Translations under genes and position numbers: made by a program | The notes under the pieces: generated by a model | The model's database searches: none | Told to the model about the DNA's origin: nothing | The model's input: the letters and a program-made list of their open reading frames with translations, nothing else | Assembly: GCA_017577365.1 (NCBI GenBank) | Contig: PKRJ01000002.1 | Span: 1-64,000 of the forward strand | Reading direction: 5' to 3' | DNA: 64,000 nucleotides | Origin: Gammaproteobacteria bacterium | GTDB lineage: Bacteria > Pseudomonadota > Gammaproteobacteria > Steroidobacterales > Rariloculaceae | In this document: piece by piece, positions 32,293-41,615 of the stretch | Layout: every line of letters begins with the position of its first letter | Position numbering within the stretch: position 1 is the first letter of the stretch

Positions 32293-32970
32293 TCATCTCC
32301 CCGGCGCCTCGCCCCACAGCAGCTTGTGCAGCTGAAGCTGCAGCCTCACGTCGAGCCGGTCGGCGAGAATCCATTCGGCGAGGTCGCGCGGCGAGACGTC
32401 GTGCCAGCTCGGCGAGAAGAATATCGGGCAAGGCAGCCCCGCGTGCGTCCGCACGAAATCCCGCGCCCATTCGTAGTCGTCACGGCTCGTGATCACGAGC
32501 TTCAGCGCATCGTTCGAATTCAAGAGCGGCAGGTTCTCGAGCCGGTTCCGCGCGCATTCGCCCGAGCCCGGCGTCTTGATATCGACGATGCGGCTCACGC
32601 GCGGATCGACGACGGAGATGTCGTGCGCTCCGCCGGTCTCGAGACAAACGATGTATCCGGCGTCGCACAGCGCCTCGAGCAAGACCGGGCAACGCGGCTG
32701 CGCGAGCGGCTCCCCGCCGGTCACGCAGACGTGCCGCGCGCCGAGCGTCGACGCGTGTCGCACGATCTCGTCGATCGTCCACCACGTGCCGCCGCCGAAC
32801 GCATAAGTCGAGTCGCAGTAGCGGCAACGCAGCGGACAACCGGTCAGCCGAACGAATATCGTGGGCCAACCGGCGAAGAGCGCTTCGCCCTGGATCGAAT
32901 GGAAGATCTCGGTGACTTTGACGCGCGCGGCCGCGTCACTCGATCGAAGCTCGCCCGGCGAAGCGGCCAC
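32293..32970 (-). CDS. queE: 7-carboxy-7-deazaguanine synthase (radical SAM)
   Basis: 225-residue radical SAM enzyme that contracts the ring of 6-carboxy-tetrahydropterin. The [4Fe-4S] motif CPLRCRYCD (C-x3-C-x2-C) is at about residue 45, IFHSIQGE precedes it, and VTGGEPLAQP is the SAM-binding GGE block. GTG 32970 was selected: it lies six bases after the cpoB stop with GGAGG at the cpoB end; no ATG is in frame nearby. Co-transcribed with cpoB and queC. Confidence 0.94.
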   Translation of the reverse strand: MAASPGELRSSDAAARVKVTEIFHSIQGEALFAGWPTIFVRLTGCPLRCRYCDSTYAFGGGTWWTIDEIVRHASTLGARHVCVTGGEPLAQPRCPVLLEALCDAGYIVCLETGGAHDISVVDPRVSRIVDIKTPGSGECARNRLENLPLLNSNDALKLVITSRDDYEWARDFVRTHAGLPCPIFFSPSWHDVSPRDLAEWILADRLDVRLQLQLHKLLWGEAPGR

Positions 32971-32975
32971 GACAC

Positions 32976-33797
32976 TCAGCCCGCCTCCTGCTCGAGGCGC
33001 TCGAGGCGCGTGGCCGCGAGCTGCGCCGCGGTCGTGCCCGGAAACTCGCGCATCACGCGCTCGAGCGCCGCACGCGCGTCGTTCCAACGCTTCAGCTCGT
33101 AATTGCAGTAACCGATCTTCAGCAACGAATCCGCCAGCTTGTCCGAGCGCGGATAGACGTCGATCACCTTCTGGAACTCGCGCAACGCCGCGTCGAACTG
33201 TTGCCTGACATAAAGCGTCTCGGCGAGCCAGTATTGCGCGTTGTCCGCGAGATCGCTCGACGGATACGCCTCGACGAACTGCCGGAAGGCATCCGCCGCC
33301 GCGTCGTAGCGCCTCGCCTGCAGCAGCTGGAACGCCTGCGAGTACTGCTCCTGGTCGTTGCCGGCCGAAGCCTGCGCGCCCGATGCCGGCGCCGTCGAGG
33401 ATCCGCCCGCGCCTCCCGCGGAGAACCCGCCGAAGCCGCCGTCGGGTCCGGCCGTGTCCGCGCCGAAGCGCGGATCCGCCGAAGCGCCGCGGCTCTGCTC
33501 CAATGCCTGCAGCCGCTGATCGATGTCGAGATAGAGTTGCCGCTGACGTTCGCCGGCGCTCTCGGTCTCGAAGCGCAACGTCTCGACCTCGCCTCGCAGC
33601 GCGCTCACGTCGGCGCGCAGCTGCTCGATCTGCCCCGCCAGCTCGATCAGGCTTTCGTTGTTCACGACCCGCTCGACGCGCATCAGCCGCGCCTCGAGAT
33701 CCTGGATCCGCAAGTAGACCGGATCGTCGGTGGGGGTGATCGTCGTGCAGCCGGCGAGCAGGGCGCCGACGGACAATGCCAGGATCGAGCTTCTCAC
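32976..33797 (-). CDS. cpoB: Cell division coordinator CpoB (YbgF), Tol-Pal associated
   Basis: 273 residues: signal peptide with a GCTT cleavage region (LLAGC resembles a lipobox, unusual as E. coli CpoB is periplasmic and soluble), a coiled coil from about 30-95, a Gly/Ser/Ala linker, and C-terminal TPR repeats (YSQAFQLLQARRYDAAADAFRQFVEAYPSSDLADNAQYWLAE and on). CpoB links peptidoglycan synthesis by PBP1B to Tol-driven outer-membrane constriction. GTG 33797 follows GAGGAGA. Last Tol gene in the operon. Confidence 0.93.
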   Translation of the reverse strand: MRSSILALSVGALLAGCTTITPTDDPVYLRIQDLEARLMRVERVVNNESLIELAGQIEQLRADVSALRGEVETLRFETESAGERQRQLYLDIDQRLQALEQSRGASADPRFGADTAGPDGGFGGFSAGGAGGSSTAPASGAQASAGNDQEQYSQAFQLLQARRYDAAADAFRQFVEAYPSSDLADNAQYWLAETLYVRQQFDAALREFQKVIDVYPRSDKLADSLLKIGYCNYELKRWNDARAALERVMREFPGTTAAQLAATRLERLEQEAG

Positions 33798-33833
33798 GGC
33801 GGTCTCCTCGAGATTCTGCGCAGTGCCGTTCGA

Positions 33834-34364
33834 TTATCGATAGACGATTTCGACGCGCCGATTCAGCCGATAAGCCTCCTCGTCGCTGCCGAGCGCGGCC
33901 GGCCGCTCCTCGCCGTAGCTCACCGTGCTCAGCTGAGACGCCGAAGCGCCGTTCAACATCAGCACACGGCGCACGGCCTGCGCACGCCGCTCACCGAGGC
34001 CGATATTGTACTCCCGCGAGCCTCGCTCGTCGGCATGACCTTCGAGACGCACCTGAACGTTGGGATTCTGCGCGAGATATTGACCGTGCGCCGCCAGCAT
34101 CTCGTTATACTGCGGCGGCACGTCGGCGCGATCGAAATCGAAGTAGACGACCAGCTCGTTCAAGAGACCTTGCCGATCCCCGAGATCGTCCTCGAAAACG
34201 CCGATTCCGCCCCCCTCGCCGAAGGGGCTCGTCGACGCGCCCGACCCTCCGCCGGCCCCGGCGGAGCCCGATTCGAAATCGGGCAGCGTGTTTGCGCGAT
34301 TACCGCACCCCGCGACGGCGATCGCTCCGAGAACACATGTCAGCACGACGCTGGCTCGCACCAT
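33834..34364 (-). CDS. pal: Peptidoglycan-associated outer-membrane lipoprotein Pal
   Basis: 176 residues. Lipobox VAGC at about residue 20, a Gly/Ser-rich linker, and an OmpA-like C-terminal domain with VYFDFDRADV, LEGHADERGSREYNIGLGERRAQAV and NRRVEIVYR, which binds diaminopimelate in peptidoglycan. ATG 34364 was preferred because GGAG lies eight bases upstream; a GTG nine bases earlier is in frame. Works with TolB in the Tol-Pal system. Confidence 0.96.
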   Translation of the reverse strand: MVRASVVLTCVLGAIAVAGCGNRANTLPDFESGSAGAGGGSGASTSPFGEGGGIGVFEDDLGDRQGLLNELVVYFDFDRADVPPQYNEMLAAHGQYLAQNPNVQVRLEGHADERGSREYNIGLGERRAQAVRRVLMLNGASASQLSTVSYGEERPAALGSDEEAYRLNRRVEIVYR

Positions 34365-34431
34365 CTCGTTCACTCCGATATCAAGTCAAGCTTCAAGACT
34401 ACCGCGTATTGTGATGAGGGCCCGAATCCGG

Positions 34432-35772
34432 TCAAGGCCGCGGGAACGGTCCCCACACCGGCTCTCGGACGTCTCCGCTCCCGGACGCGATCTGCTGTTG
34501 GATGGTTCCGTCCGTCGTAGCGGTCGCGAGCACGCCGCGCCCGCGCTCGCGCGTCGCGTAGATCAGTACCGCGCCGTTCGGCGCATAGCTCGGCGACTCG
34601 TCGAGCAGCCCGTTGGTCAACACCTGCTTCAGCCTCCCGGTGCGTAGATCGAACGTCGCGATGCGGAAATTTCCCCGATCCCGATGCACGACGGCGAGCT
34701 CGTTACCGTCCGGGGAGATGCGCGGACGCGCGTTGTAATCGCCTTCGAAGGTGACGCGCTCGGCGCGTCCGCCGTTCGCCGAGACTCGATAGATCTGCGG
34801 CCCGCCCGCGCGGTCGGACATGAAGTAGATCGTCTCGCCGTCCGGCGACCACGTGGGCTCGGTGTCGATCGCCGGGCTATCCGTCAATCTGCGGAGCACC
34901 TGCGTCGCGAGGTCGAGCGTGTAGATGTCGAAATTACCCTCGGCCAACGACAGCGTGAGCGCGAGACGCCGCCCGTCGGGCGAGAAGACAGGCGCGCCGT
35001 TGTGCCCCGCCCTCATCGACACGCGTTCGCGCGTACCGGTGCGCAGCGTCTGCACGTAGATCGCGGACTGATTACCCTCGAAAGAGACGTACGCGATGCG
35101 GCGCCCGTCCGGCGACCACGACGGCGACATCAGCGGCTGGTTCGACTCCGCGATGACGCGCGCGTTTTCCCCGTCGGCGTCGGCGACGATCAGCCGATAC
35201 GTGCGCGTCTCGCCCGAGCGCTCCTCGCTCACGTACGCGATCTGCGTGCTGAACACGCCGGGAATGCCGGTCAGCTCCTCGAAGATCATGTCCGCGATGC
35301 GGTGCGCGGTGGCGCGCAGGTTGGCCCGGTTCGACGTCAGACGGAAACCGAGGAGCTGACGGCCGCGGATCACGTCGAAGAGCTGGAACTGGGCCGTGAA
35401 GTCGTCCGGCCCGGTTTGCTGCAGCCGGCCGATCACGAGCGCGTCGACGTCGCTCACGCGCCAGTCCTGGAAATTGACCTGCGCGGGCTCGGTCGGACGA
35501 GAAATCATGTCGCGCACCGCCATCGGCGCGAAGCGGCCGCTGTTGCCGAGATCCGCGGTGATCACCGCGGCGAGGTCGTACGGCGGCGGACCCGAGCCCT
35601 GCCAGCCGAACGGTACGACCGCGATCGGCACGGGACGTGCGAGACCTTTGCGCACGGTGATGTCGAGCTGGGCATGGGCCGCCGCGGCGAAAACCGCGAG
35701 CAGCAAGCCGAGAACGGTCCTGATCGCCGCTGCCGAAGAAAGCCCCATCGGCCTGTTTCGCATTCTGATCAT
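34432..35772 (-). CDS. tolB: Tol-Pal system beta-propeller protein TolB
   Basis: 446 residues: signal peptide, an N-terminal alpha/beta domain (VPFGWQGSGPPPYDLAAVITADL onward) and a six-bladed propeller with repeated SPDG-x-x-x/W-SPDGRRIAY motifs. TolB sits in the periplasm and binds Pal and TolA. ATG 35772 follows GAGGAG at five bases. Confidence 0.96.
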   Translation of the reverse strand: MIRMRNRPMGLSSAAAIRTVLGLLLAVFAAAAHAQLDITVRKGLARPVPIAVVPFGWQGSGPPPYDLAAVITADLGNSGRFAPMAVRDMISRPTEPAQVNFQDWRVSDVDALVIGRLQQTGPDDFTAQFQLFDVIRGRQLLGFRLTSNRANLRATAHRIADMIFEELTGIPGVFSTQIAYVSEERSGETRTYRLIVADADGENARVIAESNQPLMSPSWSPDGRRIAYVSFEGNQSAIYVQTLRTGTRERVSMRAGHNGAPVFSPDGRRLALTLSLAEGNFDIYTLDLATQVLRRLTDSPAIDTEPTWSPDGETIYFMSDRAGGPQIYRVSANGGRAERVTFEGDYNARPRISPDGNELAVVHRDRGNFRIATFDLRTGRLKQVLTNGLLDESPSYAPNGAVLIYATRERGRGVLATATTDGTIQQQIASGSGDVREPVWGPFPRP

Positions 35773-35798
35773 CGAGCTCCTCGTTTCCGTGAATTCGC

Positions 35799-36689
35799 TC
35801 AGTCGTCCGGCTGGAAATGAATGTTCAGCGTTCGCTCGAACAGCGCCCGATTCCGCGGCAACGGCAGAGGCGACGCCCGAAGCACCGCGGCTTCGATCGA
35901 TCTCACGACCGCGTCGTCGCCGTTGCAGCGCACGACGCGCGCGCTGACGACGTCGCCGCTCGGCAGCTGCGTGACCTGCACGGTGCAGTCGATGCCGGGC
36001 CGCGCGCTCGGCGGTCGGTTCCAGTTACGCTCGATGTGGCTCGAGATCATCGAGACGTACTCGGCGAGCTCGCCGGAGCGCATCGCCGCGAGCCGCGCGG
36101 CCTCGGCCTCGGCCGCGCGCTGCAGCTCCGCCTCGAGCTGCGCTTGCCGCTGCCGCTCGGCTTCCTCGCGCGCGCGGCGCTCCGCTTCCTCGCGGGCCTT
36201 GCGCTCGGCCTCCTCACGCGCCTTGCGCTCCGCCTCTTCGCGAGCCTTTCGCTCCGCCTCCTCGCGGGCTTTGCGCTCGGCCTCCTCGCGAGCCCTGCGT
36301 TCGGCTTCCTCGCGCGCCTTCCGCTCGGCCTCCTCGCGCGCGCGGCGCTCCGCTTCCTCTCGTGCCCGGCGCTCTTGCTCGGCGCGACGCGCTTCCTCCT
36401 GCCGCCGCAGCTCTTCCTGACGCGCGCGTTCCTCCGCTTCGCGCTGCCGACGAGCTTCCTCCTCGCGGGCGCGGCGCGCCGCCTCCTCGCGCGCCCTCTG
36501 CTCCTCGATACGCTGCTGCTCGGCCCGCGCGAGCAGCGTCTCGTCGACGACGACGGCCTCGATCGCGAGCGCGGCGGGCTGCGGCGTTCGCTTGAAGTCG
36601 ACGTTCATCGCGAGCGCGCCGAATATCGCCCCGTGCAGCACGACCGACCAGGCGACGGCGGCGTAACGTTGGCGTTTCGGCGAGGACAC
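35799..36689 (-). CDS. tolA: TolA, trans-envelope tether of the Tol-Pal system
   Basis: 296 residues, shorter than E. coli TolA (421). One N-terminal transmembrane helix (VVLHGAIFGALAM), then a long charged helix of about residues 55-200 built on an eight-residue unit AREEAER(K/R), then a C-terminal domain of about 90 residues (SMISSHIERNWNRPPSARPGIDCTVQVTQLPSGDVVSARV) that matches the TolA/TonB-C fold. It connects TolQR in the inner membrane to TolB-Pal. Start is GTG 36689, with a weak ribosome site. Confidence 0.94.
   Translation of the reverse strand: MSSPKRQRYAAVAWSVVLHGAIFGALAMNVDFKRTPQPAALAIEAVVVDETLLARAEQQRIEEQRAREEAARRAREEEARRQREAEERARQEELRRQEEARRAEQERRAREEAERRAREEAERKAREEAERRAREEAERKAREEAERKAREEAERKAREEAERKAREEAERRAREEAERQRQAQLEAELQRAAEAEAARLAAMRSGELAEYVSMISSHIERNWNRPPSARPGIDCTVQVTQLPSGDVVSARVVRCNGDDAVVRSIEAAVLRASPLPLPRNRALFERTLNIHFQPDD
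36150..36365. repeat. Nine tandem 24-base units inside tolA
   Basis: Nine consecutive copies of a 24-base unit encode AREEAERR, AREEAERK and one AREEAERQ. Synonymous differences between units show the array is not freshly duplicated. Period eight does not match a heptad coiled coil and suits a single charged helix. Confidence 0.85.
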
Positions 36690-36701
36690 GCGATGAACCC
36701 G

Positions 36702-37156
36702 CTATCTGCGCTGCTCGGGGTCGACTGGATCGGTGATGAATCCGACCTTCTTCGCGCCGGCCTGCTGCAGCAGCACCATGCCGGTCACGACGCGGCCGTA
36801 CTCGACGGCACGATCGGCCTTGACCAGCACCGGCGTCTCGGCGTTACGCCGGATCGCGGCCGACGTCCTCTCGACCACGGTCGCCTCGTCGATCGGCGAT
36901 TCGACGTCCTCGCCGATGTTGAGATAAAAGCGCCCTTCGCGATCGACGCTGAGCACGATCGGCTCGTTGTCCTTCATCATCTCCGGATCGAGCGGCTCGG
37001 CGCCCGCCTCCGGAAGGTCGACGTTGATTCCCTGCGTCAGGAGCGGCGCGGTGATCATGAAGATGATGAGCAGCACGAGCATCACGTCGATATAGGGGAC
37101 GACGTTGATCTCGCTCATCAGTCGCCGTTTGCCCGAACGGGTCATGGGGTAGGTGG

Positions 37157-37160
<4 letters not shown>
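36702..37160 (-). CDS. tolR: TolR, proton-channel partner of TolQ
   Basis: 152 residues, ExbD/TolR family. One transmembrane helix (INVVPYIDVMLVLLIIFMITAPLL) with the proton-relay Asp in YIDVMLVLL, then a periplasmic domain. The ATG overlaps the tolQ stop (ATGA). Its product provides, with TolQ, the proton-motive-force motor that drives TolA. Confidence 0.96.
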
Positions 37161-37851
<691 letters not shown>

Positions 37852-37855
<4 letters not shown>

Positions 37856-38259
37856 TGGCTCCACCCGCTCAGCAGCTCCTCGGGAAGCCGTCTAGGGCCG
37901 CCCCGGTCCGCGTCCATGCACGCGACCTCCGCGGTCGCGCGGCATACCAACTCCCCGTCTTCGGCATTGCGACGAATCTCGTGCGCGAAGACGACCCGCG
38001 CGCCGCGAAGCATCGACACCCTGGCGCCGACATGCAACATGTCGCCGAGCCGCGCCGGGGCGAGGAATTTCGCCTCCACGGCCGACAGCACGAGCAAGAT
38101 CCGGAATCGGTCGCGCAAGTCGTCGTGATCGGCCCCGTTCGCGCGCAGCCATTCGGTGCGGGCGCGCTCCATGAAGCGGAAATAGCTCGCGTTGTACACG
38201 ACGCCCTGGGCGTCGGTGTCCTCGAGATAGACCCGGATGGGCCATACGAGCTCCCGCAT
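37852..38259 (-). CDS. ybgC: Tol-Pal associated acyl-CoA thioesterase YbgC
   Basis: 135-residue hot-dog thioesterase. YLEDTDAQGVVYNASYFRFMERARTEWLR carries the catalytic Asp of the 4HBT family. ATG 38259 places the same number of residues ahead of the motif as in E. coli; a TTG at 38307 overlapping the ruvB stop is the alternative. It opens the tol cluster as in many Gammaproteobacteria. Confidence 0.94.
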
Positions 38260-38303
38260 CTTGGTTCCCACGACTCCTATGAGGACGGTGGCCCGATCGA
38301 AGT

Positions 38304-39338
38304 TCAATCGAAAAGGCCGCCCGTCGTCCCCGCGCTCCTTTCCGGATACGCCAAACCGAAGTGTCGATAGGCGGCTTTCGTCGCGATGCGGCCGCGCGCC
38401 GTCCGCTGCAGGAAACCTTCCTGGATCAAGTAAGGCTCGACGACGTCCTCGAGCGTCCCGCGCTCCTCGCCGATCGCCGCGGCGAGGCTTTCGATCCCCA
38501 CCGGCCCGCCGTCGAATCGCTCGATGATCGTCAGGAGCAGCTTGCGGTCCATCGCGTCGAGGCCGTGCGGATCGACCTCGAGCAAGTCCATCGCGGCGCG
38601 GGCCACGGCGGCGTCGACCCGGCCGTCGGCGCGCACCTGCGCGTAATCGCGCACGCGCCGCACGAGGCGGTTCGCGATACGCGCGGTGCCGCGGGAGCGC
38701 GCCGCGATCTCGCGCGCCCCGCCCGCGTCCATCGGCAGATTCAGGATCCCCGCGGTCCGCGCCGCGATCCGCGCGAGGTCGTCGACGCCGTAGAAATCGA
38801 GATGCTGCGTGATGCCGAAGCGGTCGCGCAGGGGCGACGTCAGAAGCCCCGCGCGCGTCGTCGCGCCGACGAGCGTGAACGGCGGCAGATCGATCTTGAT
38901 CGAGCGCGCGGCCGGTCCCTCGCCGATCATGATGTCGAGCTGAAAATCCTCGAGCGCGGGATAGAGCACCTCCTCGACGATCGGGCTCAAGCGATGGATC
39001 TCGTCGACGAAAAGCACGTCCTTCGGCTCGAGCTTCGTCAGCGTCGCGGCGAGATCGCCCGGCCGCTCGAGCACCGGCCCGGACGTATGATGCAGGTTCA
39101 CGCCGAGCTCGTTCGCGATGATGTGCGCGAGCGTCGTCTTGCCGAGCCCCGGCGGCCCGAACAGCAGCGTGTGATCGAGCGCCTCGCCGCGCGCGCGGGC
39201 CGCCTCGATGAAGATCGACATCTGCTCCTTGACGCGCGACTGCCCGATGTACTCCGCGAGCCGGCGCGGCCGGATCGCGCGGTCGAACGCTTCGTCCTCG
39301 CGGACGGATGCGGCCGAGACGAGCCGCTCATCGATCAT
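38304..39338 (-). CDS. ruvB: Holliday junction helicase subunit RuvB
   Basis: 344-residue AAA+ motor. Walker A is GPPGLGKTT, Walker B is LFVDEIHRL, sensor 1 is GATTRAG and the arginine finger region is SPLRDRFG. RuvB drives branch migration with RuvA. Its ATG overlaps the ruvA stop (ATGA). Confidence 0.98.
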   Translation of the reverse strand: MIDERLVSAASVREDEAFDRAIRPRRLAEYIGQSRVKEQMSIFIEAARARGEALDHTLLFGPPGLGKTTLAHIIANELGVNLHHTSGPVLERPGDLAATLTKLEPKDVLFVDEIHRLSPIVEEVLYPALEDFQLDIMIGEGPAARSIKIDLPPFTLVGATTRAGLLTSPLRDRFGITQHLDFYGVDDLARIAARTAGILNLPMDAGGAREIAARSRGTARIANRLVRRVRDYAQVRADGRVDAAVARAAMDLLEVDPHGLDAMDRKLLLTIIERFDGGPVGIESLAAAIGEERGTLEDVVEPYLIQEGFLQRTARGRIATKAAYRHFGLAYPERSAGTTGGLFD

Positions 39339-39934
39339 GTCCGTACTCCGGCACCTTGCGCGCGCTTGAGCGCCTCACGAATCAGATCCTCGGTGCGCAT
39401 CGACTGCGCGTCGAGGCCCTTCAGCATCCGTTCCGCCTCCTGCGGCTTGTAGCCGAGCGCGAGCAGCGCCTCGTGCGCTTCGGCGGCGGGGGACGACGGG
39501 CCGGTGCTTATCGTGGCGGCGCCGTCGCCCTCTTTCGGCAGCCGGTCGGCCATCTCGAGCACGAGCCGCTCGGCCGTCTTGCGGCCGATGCCGGGTAGCT
39601 TCATCAGGCTCGCGACGTTTCGCTCGCGCACGCAGCGATGAAAGCCTTCGACGCTCATGCCGGAGAGCACACCGAGCGCCGTGCGCGCGCCGACGCCGCT
39701 GATCTTCAAGAGGCTGCGGAAGAGCTCGCGCTCGGCCTCGGTGATGAAGCCGTACAGCACGTGCGCGTCCTCGCGCACGAGCAGATGGGTAACCAGCGTC
39801 AGCGGCTGGCCGATCTCCGGAAGCTTGTAGAAGGTCGACATCGGCGCGTCGACCTCGTACCCGACGCCTCCGACCTCGATCGTCAGCGACGGCGGTCGTT
39901 TCGCGACCAATGTCCCCTTCAAGAAACCGATCAT
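39335..39934 (-). CDS. ruvA: Holliday junction binding protein RuvA
   Basis: 199 residues. MIGFLKGTLVAKRPP begins the OB domain; two helix-hairpin-helix motifs are visible (LLKISGVGARTALGVLSG and LMKLPGIGRKTAERLVLEM); the C-terminal domain III (EALLALGYKPQEAERML) binds RuvB. ATG 39934 overlaps the ruvC stop. Confidence 0.97.
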   Translation of the reverse strand: MIGFLKGTLVAKRPPSLTIEVGGVGYEVDAPMSTFYKLPEIGQPLTLVTHLLVREDAHVLYGFITEAERELFRSLLKISGVGARTALGVLSGMSVEGFHRCVRERNVASLMKLPGIGRKTAERLVLEMADRLPKEGDGAATISTGPSSPAAEAHEALLALGYKPQEAERMLKGLDAQSMRTEDLIREALKRAQGAGVRT

Positions 39935-40437
39935 CGTCCCACCGCCGCTGCAAGGCTCGCCGAAAGCACGCGCGAATGCGCGTGGCAGATCGCGACCGCG
40001 AGCGCGTCCGCGGCGTCCGTCGGCGGTGCCTTCGGCAGCCCGAGCAGGCGCGCGACCATGTACTGCACCTGCGCTTTCTCCGCGCCGCCCTGCCCGACGA
40101 CGGCCTTCTTGACGTGGCGCGGCGAGTACTCGAAGACGGGCACGTTCGCGCCGAAGGTCGCGCACAGCGCTGCCGCCCTCGCCTGTCCGAGCTTCAGCGC
40201 GCTGTCCGCGTTGCGATGGACGAAGACGCTCTCGATCGCGATCTCCGCGGGCGCGTATTCGTCACAGATGCGCCCGATCTCCTCGAAGATGCGTCGAAGC
40301 CGATCGTGATGAGACCCGCTCGTTCGAATGCTTCCCCATTCGACCGCGCGGGGCGTCGATCCCACCGCATCGACGATACCGAAACCGGTGATCTGCGATC
40401 CCGGATCGATGCCGAGGATGCGGACGCCGCGGCTCAC
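39931..40437 (-). CDS. ruvC: Holliday junction resolvase RuvC
   Basis: 168-residue endonuclease. The catalytic acidic residues are in LGIDPGSQITGFG, IAIESVFVHRN and the C-terminal DAADALAVAICHAH. GTG 40437 (SRGVRILGID) is the best start; no ATG is in frame close to the first motif. It is followed by ruvA and ruvB with overlapping codons. Confidence 0.96.
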   Translation of the reverse strand: MSRGVRILGIDPGSQITGFGIVDAVGSTPRAVEWGSIRTSGSHHDRLRRIFEEIGRICDEYAPAEIAIESVFVHRNADSALKLGQARAAALCATFGANVPVFEYSPRHVKKAVVGQGGAEKAQVQYMVARLLGLPKAPPTDAADALAVAICHAHSRVLSASLAAAVGR

Positions 40438-40480
40438 GGAGCCGCCGCTCGAGCCGCGCGCCTCGATACCTCGCGCGCCG

Positions 40481-41227
40481 TCACGCGGTCTCCTCCAGGA
40501 GCTCCTCGGGGATATCCGCATTGCTGTACACGTTCTGCACGTCGTCGAGCTCGTCGAGCACGTCGAGCAGCTTCAAGAACGACTCGGCCTGCTGGCCTTC
40601 GACGCGCACCTTCGTCGCGGCCCGCATCGTGATCTCGGCGCTCTCGGGCTCGAGCCCGGCCGCGGTCATCGCGTCGCGCACGGCCTCGAAATCCTCGGGC
40701 GCGGTCAGCACCTCGATCGACCCGTCGTCGTTCGTCACGACGTCCGACGCGCCGGCCTCGATCGCGACTTCCATGATCCGGTCCTCGTCGCTGCCGGCCG
40801 GGTAGTTGATCTGCCCCACCTGAGAGAACAAATACGCGACGGAGCCGTCGGCGCCGAGATTGCCGCCGTATTTCGAGAACGCGTGCCGAACCTCGGCGAC
40901 GGTGCGGTTGCGGTTGTCGGTCAAGCAGTCGACCATCACCGCGACGCCGCCCGGCCCGTACCCTTCGTAACGGACCTCCTCGTAGCTCGTGCCTTCGAGC
41001 TCGCCGATACCGCGCTTGATCGCGCGCTCCATGTTGTCCTTCGGCATGCTCTGCGCCTTCGCTTTCTCGATCGCGAGACGCAGGCGCGGGTTCGACGCCG
41101 GATCACCTCCGCCGATGCGGGCCGCGATCGTGATCTCGCGGATCAGCTTCGTGAAGATCTTGCCGCGCTTCGCGTCCTGCACGCCTTTCCTGAACCGAAT
41201 GTTGGCCCATTTGCTGTGACCGGCCAT
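40481..41227 (-). CDS. yebC: YebC/PmpR-family transcription or translation factor
   Basis: 248 residues, starting with MAGHSKWANIRFRKGVQDAKRGK, the hallmark of the family. Members have been described as DNA-binding regulators (PmpR) and as ribosome-associated factors that help proline-rich synthesis. It is upstream of ruvC, as in many Proteobacteria. ATG 41227 has GGAG nine bases upstream. Confidence 0.96.
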   Translation of the reverse strand: MAGHSKWANIRFRKGVQDAKRGKIFTKLIREITIAARIGGGDPASNPRLRLAIEKAKAQSMPKDNMERAIKRGIGELEGTSYEEVRYEGYGPGGVAVMVDCLTDNRNRTVAEVRHAFSKYGGNLGADGSVAYLFSQVGQINYPAGSDEDRIMEVAIEAGASDVVTNDDGSIEVLTAPEDFEAVRDAMTAAGLEPESAEITMRAATKVRVEGQQAESFLKLLDVLDELDDVQNVYSNADIPEELLEETA

Positions 41228-41615
41228 GTCACTGCACTCCGATGTCTTCGCTGTTTTGCATTCTCCGGGCGAAGGGGGAGGGATCGCACGAGATGCGGAT
41301 GCCCCCCGAAAGCGCGCGGCGGCCGCCCACTCGGCCGCTCCGGCTCGTGAACCTCGAATCTTGACGACAATCCACTCGGCGAATGCCGTCCCGGCTACGC
41401 CGGCGCCTATCATAACGACATTTCGCCGAGGCGCGACAGCATCGCAACGCGCGAAGAACGCGTGCTGAAAAGCGATGCACACGGCACGCGCGATGCGCGC
41501 GGCGAGCGAGATGCGGCGCGCTTCGCGCGCGTGGGGAGGTGCGACGCGTGCGGCGAACGGCGACGCTCGGGCCGCGCGAACAGGCGGCACGTCCGCGTGC
41601 CGCCTGCCCGACCTT
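41228..41615. other. 388-base gap between lpdA and yebC
   Basis: It contains the probable lpdA terminator hairpin (41581-41606) next to the lpdA stop and should contain the promoter of the yebC-ruv-tol run near 41230-41400. The rest is GC-rich with short CG-repeat stretches; I see no gene or remnant. Confidence 0.5.
41581..41606 (-). terminator. Hairpin terminator after lpdA
   Basis: Perfect 11-base stem with a four-base loop, starting ten bases after the lpdA stop. Only two T follow on the minus strand, so it may need Rho or act as an mRNA 3' stabiliser. Confidence 0.5.

Noticed and set aside
36150..36365. CRISPR or intergenic tandem repeat
   Set aside because: The 24-base units have no spacers, are in frame and encode the TolA stalk.
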